Source of the DNA: CAYGWP01 sp964353455
GTDB taxonomy: Bacteria; Planctomycetota; Phycisphaerae; FEN-1346
DNA: 8,432 bases
Assembly: GCA_964353455.1 (NCBI GenBank)
Contig: CAYGWP010000074.1
Location: 1 to 8,432 of the forward strand
Direction: 5' to 3'
Part shown: positions 6,474 through 8,432 of the stretch, piece after piece
How positions within the stretch are numbered: position 1 is the first letter of the stretch
Layout: each line of letters starts with the position of its first letter
Notes under the pieces: model-generated
Seen by the model: the letters and a program-made list of their open reading frames with translations, nothing else
Told to the model about the DNA's origin: nothing
Database searches by the model: none
Program-made: the position numbers and the translations under genes

Positions 6474-7163
6474 TCAAGTCCGCGAGGCTGCGGGGGCGGC
6501 GGGTTTGCGGAGAGAGAGGCGGCAGAGGGCGCCGACGAACTTGACCTCCCCTGCCCCGAAGGGCGAGACGGCGGCAAGGGAGCGGAACTCATCGACCGTG
6601 GAGAACGGTTCCTCGAAGGAATGGAGCCTGAGGAGCATCTGACGGTATCGGCCGTAGGTGCGGGCGAGGCCGCGGAGGACCTCGGGCGGCGTGTCGGCCA
6701 CGAGGTCGTACATGAGTGCCCAGCCGCCGGGGCGGAGGACGCGGTGCACCTCGGCGAGGCCGGCGGCGGGGTCCTTCCAGTGGTGGATGGCGCCGGTGCT
6801 GACGACGGCGTCGAAGGAATCGTCGGGAAACGGCAGGCGGCCGGCGGCGGCTTCGCGGATGTCCACGACCTCGGCGAGGCCTGCGCGGGCCATGTTCCGG
6901 CGGGCCGTGGCGACCATGGCGGCGGAGATATCGACACCCGTAAGTTCCAGGTCGGGCGCGCGCGTGTGGAGCGCCGAGAGTAACCGCCCCGGGCCGGTGC
7001 CGACGTCGAGTATGCGGCCGCGCGGGCAGGCGGCGGCGATGTCGTCGGCCACAAGGCGATAGTGGTCGAGGAAGATGCGGCTGCGGCTGATGCGGTCGTA
7101 GAGGATGGTGGCGGGCCAGGGGATGCCTTCGGGGTGAAATCGCCGCAGGAGTTCTCGCCACAT
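6474..7163 (-). CDS. Class I SAM-dependent methyltransferase (UbiE/Methyltransf_11-like)
   Basis: A 229-aa cytoplasmic methyltransferase; the methyl acceptor is unknown. SAM-binding motif I is ILDVGTGPGR (51-60), the acidic end of strand 2 is TGVDIS (75-80), FDAVVSTGAIHHWKDP (117-132) is motif II, and VLRPGGWALMYD (142-153) is motif III. A short N-terminal segment (HPEGIPWPATILYDRISRSR, 10-29) precedes the Rossmann fold. I chose the ATG at 7163 because GAGG (7172-7175) sits 8 nt before it. Alternatives are an ATG at 7184 and a TTG at 7193, both overlapping the end of the upstream FGE-like gene. With 7163 the gap to that gene is 10 nt, so translational coupling and one transcript are likely. 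The C-terminus (LRKPAAPAASRT) is a low-complexity tail. Confidence 0.85.
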   Translation of the reverse strand: MWRELLRRFHPEGIPWPATILYDRISRSRIFLDHYRLVADDIAAACPRGRILDVGTGPGRLLSALHTRAPDLELTGVDISAAMVATARRNMARAGLAEVVDIREAAAGRLPFPDDSFDAVVSTGAIHHWKDPAAGLAEVHRVLRPGGWALMYDLVADTPPEVLRGLARTYGRYRQMLLRLHSFEEPFSTVDEFRSLAAVSPFGAGEVKFVGALCRLSLRKPAAPAASRT

Positions 7164-7171
7164 AGACGGGG

Positions 7172-7175
7172 CCTC
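7172..7175 (-). promoter_or_regulatory. Ribosome binding site of the methyltransferase
   Basis: On the minus strand GAGG overlaps the TGA stop of the FGE-like gene and lies 8 nt before the ATG at 7163. It supports that start and a coupled two-gene unit. Confidence 0.5.
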
Positions 7176-8322
7176 ATTTTTCATCAGCCGCAACGCGGAA
7201 TCCCTGGTAGTAGTAGCGCAGGGACCCGTAACTGCGGAATCGCGCGGCGGCGCGGCAGCCTTTGGGCGTGGTGGTCCAGGCGCCGCCGCGCGAGACGCGG
7301 GTCTGGCCGGTCGGGGGGCCCCCGGGGTCGGCCAGATCGGTTCTCGGGTAATCGGCGTAGTAGTCTGCGGTCCATTCCCAGGCGTTTCCGATCATGTCGC
7401 AGAGGCCGAAGGCGTTGGGGCGGAACCTGGCGACAGGAGAGGTATAGACATAACCATCATCCCAATTGAACGCCTTGAAGGTGGGGAACTGGCGTTGGGC
7501 GGCCTGGTCGGAGACGTTGGCCCAGCCCTTGCCGTCGTCGGGGCTTTCGCCCCAGGGGTAGGCGGTGGCGGTTCCCGCGCGGCAGGCGTACTCCCATTCG
7601 GCCTCGGTGGGGAGGCGGACGGGGCGGCCGGACTTCTTCGAGAGCCATTTCGCGAATTCCACCGCATCGCGCCAGGCGATGCAGACGACCGGATGGTCAT
7701 CATCCTGCGGGAATCCGGGCCTCCGCCACGATGCGCCCTCGACCTGGTCGGCCGAGCCGCCGAAGCCCTGCGCCCAGCCGTCCTCCTCGGCCAGGGTTTT
7801 GTAGCCGGAATCGCTCGTGAAGACCCTGAACTGGGCCACGGTGACCTCGGTTCGACCCATGTAGAAGCCTTTGGTGATGGTGACGCGGTGCCGGCTTTCG
7901 TCGTCTGAGCGGTCGGTTTCGCTCGCGGGGCTGCCCATCATGAAGGCGCCGGGGGGAATGCAGGCGAGTTTCATGGTTGCGCCGCCGCCGAGGTCGAGTG
8001 AGAGTTCCTTGCCGGTTGCGACGGCGGGCGGCGTCGGCGGCGCAGGAATCGCCGGCGGCGCAACGGGCGCCGGGGCCGGCGCAGGCGCGGCAACCGCCGG
8101 CGTGCCGCCCTTGATGACCTCGCGCACGAGGGCCTTCGGGAACGTCATCGTAGCGCCGTTCGGCTGCGTCAGGAGGTATGCATTCCCCTGGTCGGCCACT
8201 TCGCCCTCGTAGCGCGAGCCTGAGAGCGTGATGAGGCTGTCCGCGCGGGCGCCGGCCGGCGCAACCGCGGCCAGAAATGCCGCCAGTGCCGCCAGCCGCA
8301 GGGTTCGCGTGAGGCGCGTCAT
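7174..8322 (-). CDS. Exported FGE/SUMF1-family protein without the catalytic cysteines
   Basis: A 382-aa exported protein of the formylglycine-generating-enzyme (FGE-sulfatase) family. The layout is a signal peptide (1-27, ending AGARA), a short beta-rich domain (28-72, LSGSRYEGEVADQGNAYLL), an Ala/Pro linker (73-103), and an FGE-like domain (about 105-380). Family motifs are IPPGAFMMGSP (122-132), RLPTEAEWEYACR (236-248), PWGE (256-259), GLCDMIGNAWEW (306-317), RVSRGGAW (342-349) and GFRVA (374-378). True FGEs carry two catalytic cysteines shortly after the RGGS-type motif; here the region reads GGAWTTTPKGCRAAAR, with one cysteine (356) aligned to the later CAAR position. It is therefore probably a ligand-binding or different-chemistry homologue, not a sulfatase activator. 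The ATG at 8322 has AAGGAG 7 nt upstream and starts the signal peptide, which rules out the longer frame from 8364. The methyltransferase follows after 10 nt. Confidence 0.87.
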   Translation of the reverse strand: MTRLTRTLRLAALAAFLAAVAPAGARADSLITLSGSRYEGEVADQGNAYLLTQPNGATMTFPKALVREVIKGGTPAVAAPAPAPAPVAPPAIPAPPTPPAVATGKELSLDLGGGATMKLACIPPGAFMMGSPASETDRSDDESRHRVTITKGFYMGRTEVTVAQFRVFTSDSGYKTLAEEDGWAQGFGGSADQVEGASWRRPGFPQDDDHPVVCIAWRDAVEFAKWLSKKSGRPVRLPTEAEWEYACRAGTATAYPWGESPDDGKGWANVSDQAAQRQFPTFKAFNWDDGYVYTSPVARFRPNAFGLCDMIGNAWEWTADYYADYPRTDLADPGGPPTGQTRVSRGGAWTTTPKGCRAAARFRSYGSLRYYYQGFRVAADEK

Positions 8323-8329
8323 GAACGGT

Positions 8330-8335
8330 CTCCTT
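8330..8335 (-). promoter_or_regulatory. Ribosome binding site of the FGE-like gene
   Basis: AAGGAG on the minus strand, 7 nt before the ATG at 8322; it decides the start. Confidence 0.75.
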
Positions 8336-8343
8336 CGCCGGGG

Positions 8344-8359
8344 CGGCGGCAATCCGCCG
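8344..8359. repeat. Small hairpin in the FGE-like gene leader
   Basis: CGGCGG (8344-8349) and CCGCCG (8354-8359) form a 6-bp stem with the tetraloop CAAT, just upstream of the ribosome binding site. It may be leader structure or chance in GC-rich DNA. Confidence 0.3.
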
Positions 8360-8388
8360 GGCACCCCCTCTTAGCGTGGCGCAGTTCA

Positions 8389-8413
8389 CCCCTCTCCCCT
8401 TGTGGGAGAGGGG
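8389..8413. repeat. Hairpin repeat of the CCCCTCTCCC/GGGAGAGGGG type
   Basis: CCCCTCTCCC (8389-8398) and GGGAGAGGGG (8404-8413) form a perfect 10-bp stem with a 5-nt loop, followed by CGGGGGTGAGGGGTG. From memory, this type of element recurs in intergenic DNA of many bacterial genomes. It may continue past the window edge and marks the end of the unit containing the FGE-like gene. Confidence 0.65.
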
Positions 8414-8432
8414 CGGGGGTGAGGGGTGGAGC

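Noticed and set aside
7174..7193. Methyltransferase start at TTG 7193 or ATG 7184
   Set aside because: Both overlap the FGE-like coding end; the ATG at 7163 has a properly spaced GAGG. They remain possible.

Overview
The window is a high-GC bacterial chromosome segment with six protein-coding genes and no RNA gene, CRISPR array or insertion sequence that I can see. It best fits a Planctomycetota genome (inference, moderate confidence). The reasons are the G/C-rich third codon positions, secreted proteins with Pro/Ala linkers, a secreted formylglycine-generating-enzyme-like (FGE-like) protein behind a short beta-rich domain, a heparinase II/III-type lyase carrying a small zinc-ribbon-like insertion, and a large exported TPR protein. 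No single marker fixes the lineage.

Layout. Bases 20-961 (minus) encode an alpha/beta hydrolase of the monoacylglycerol-lipase/lysophospholipase type. Bases 962-1305 are a divergent intergenic region filled with palindromic repeats. Bases 1306-3435 (plus) encode an exported heparinase II/III-like polysaccharide lyase, followed after 61 nt by an exported TPR protein with a C-terminal NTF2-like domain (3497-5797). After a 114-nt gap with a 12-bp palindrome and a 15-bp tandem duplication comes leuD-like, the small subunit of isopropylmalate dehydratase or a related enzyme (5912-6400), with a strong ribosome binding site. Converging on it is a minus-strand pair: an exported FGE-like protein (8322-7174) and, 10 nt downstream, a class I SAM-dependent methyltransferase (7163-6474). 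The window ends in another hairpin repeat.

How the genes fit together. The lyase and the TPR protein may be co-transcribed and both act outside the cytoplasm, consistent with polysaccharide degradation or envelope work. The FGE-like protein and methyltransferase form a tight two-gene unit of unknown role. The FGE-like protein lacks the catalytic cysteine pair, so it is not expected to activate sulfatases. The leuD-like gene stands apart from any large subunit.

The most notable non-coding signal is a REP-like palindrome family. One copy lies inside the hydrolase reading frame. A second, compound copy lies just upstream of that gene, and its differences from the first are compensated on both arms of the hairpin. 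Two further, unrelated hairpin elements (about 1150-1175 and 8389-8413) resemble short repeats I recall from many bacterial genomes. I found no convincing new defence, mobile or biosynthetic system here; the genes belong to known families.
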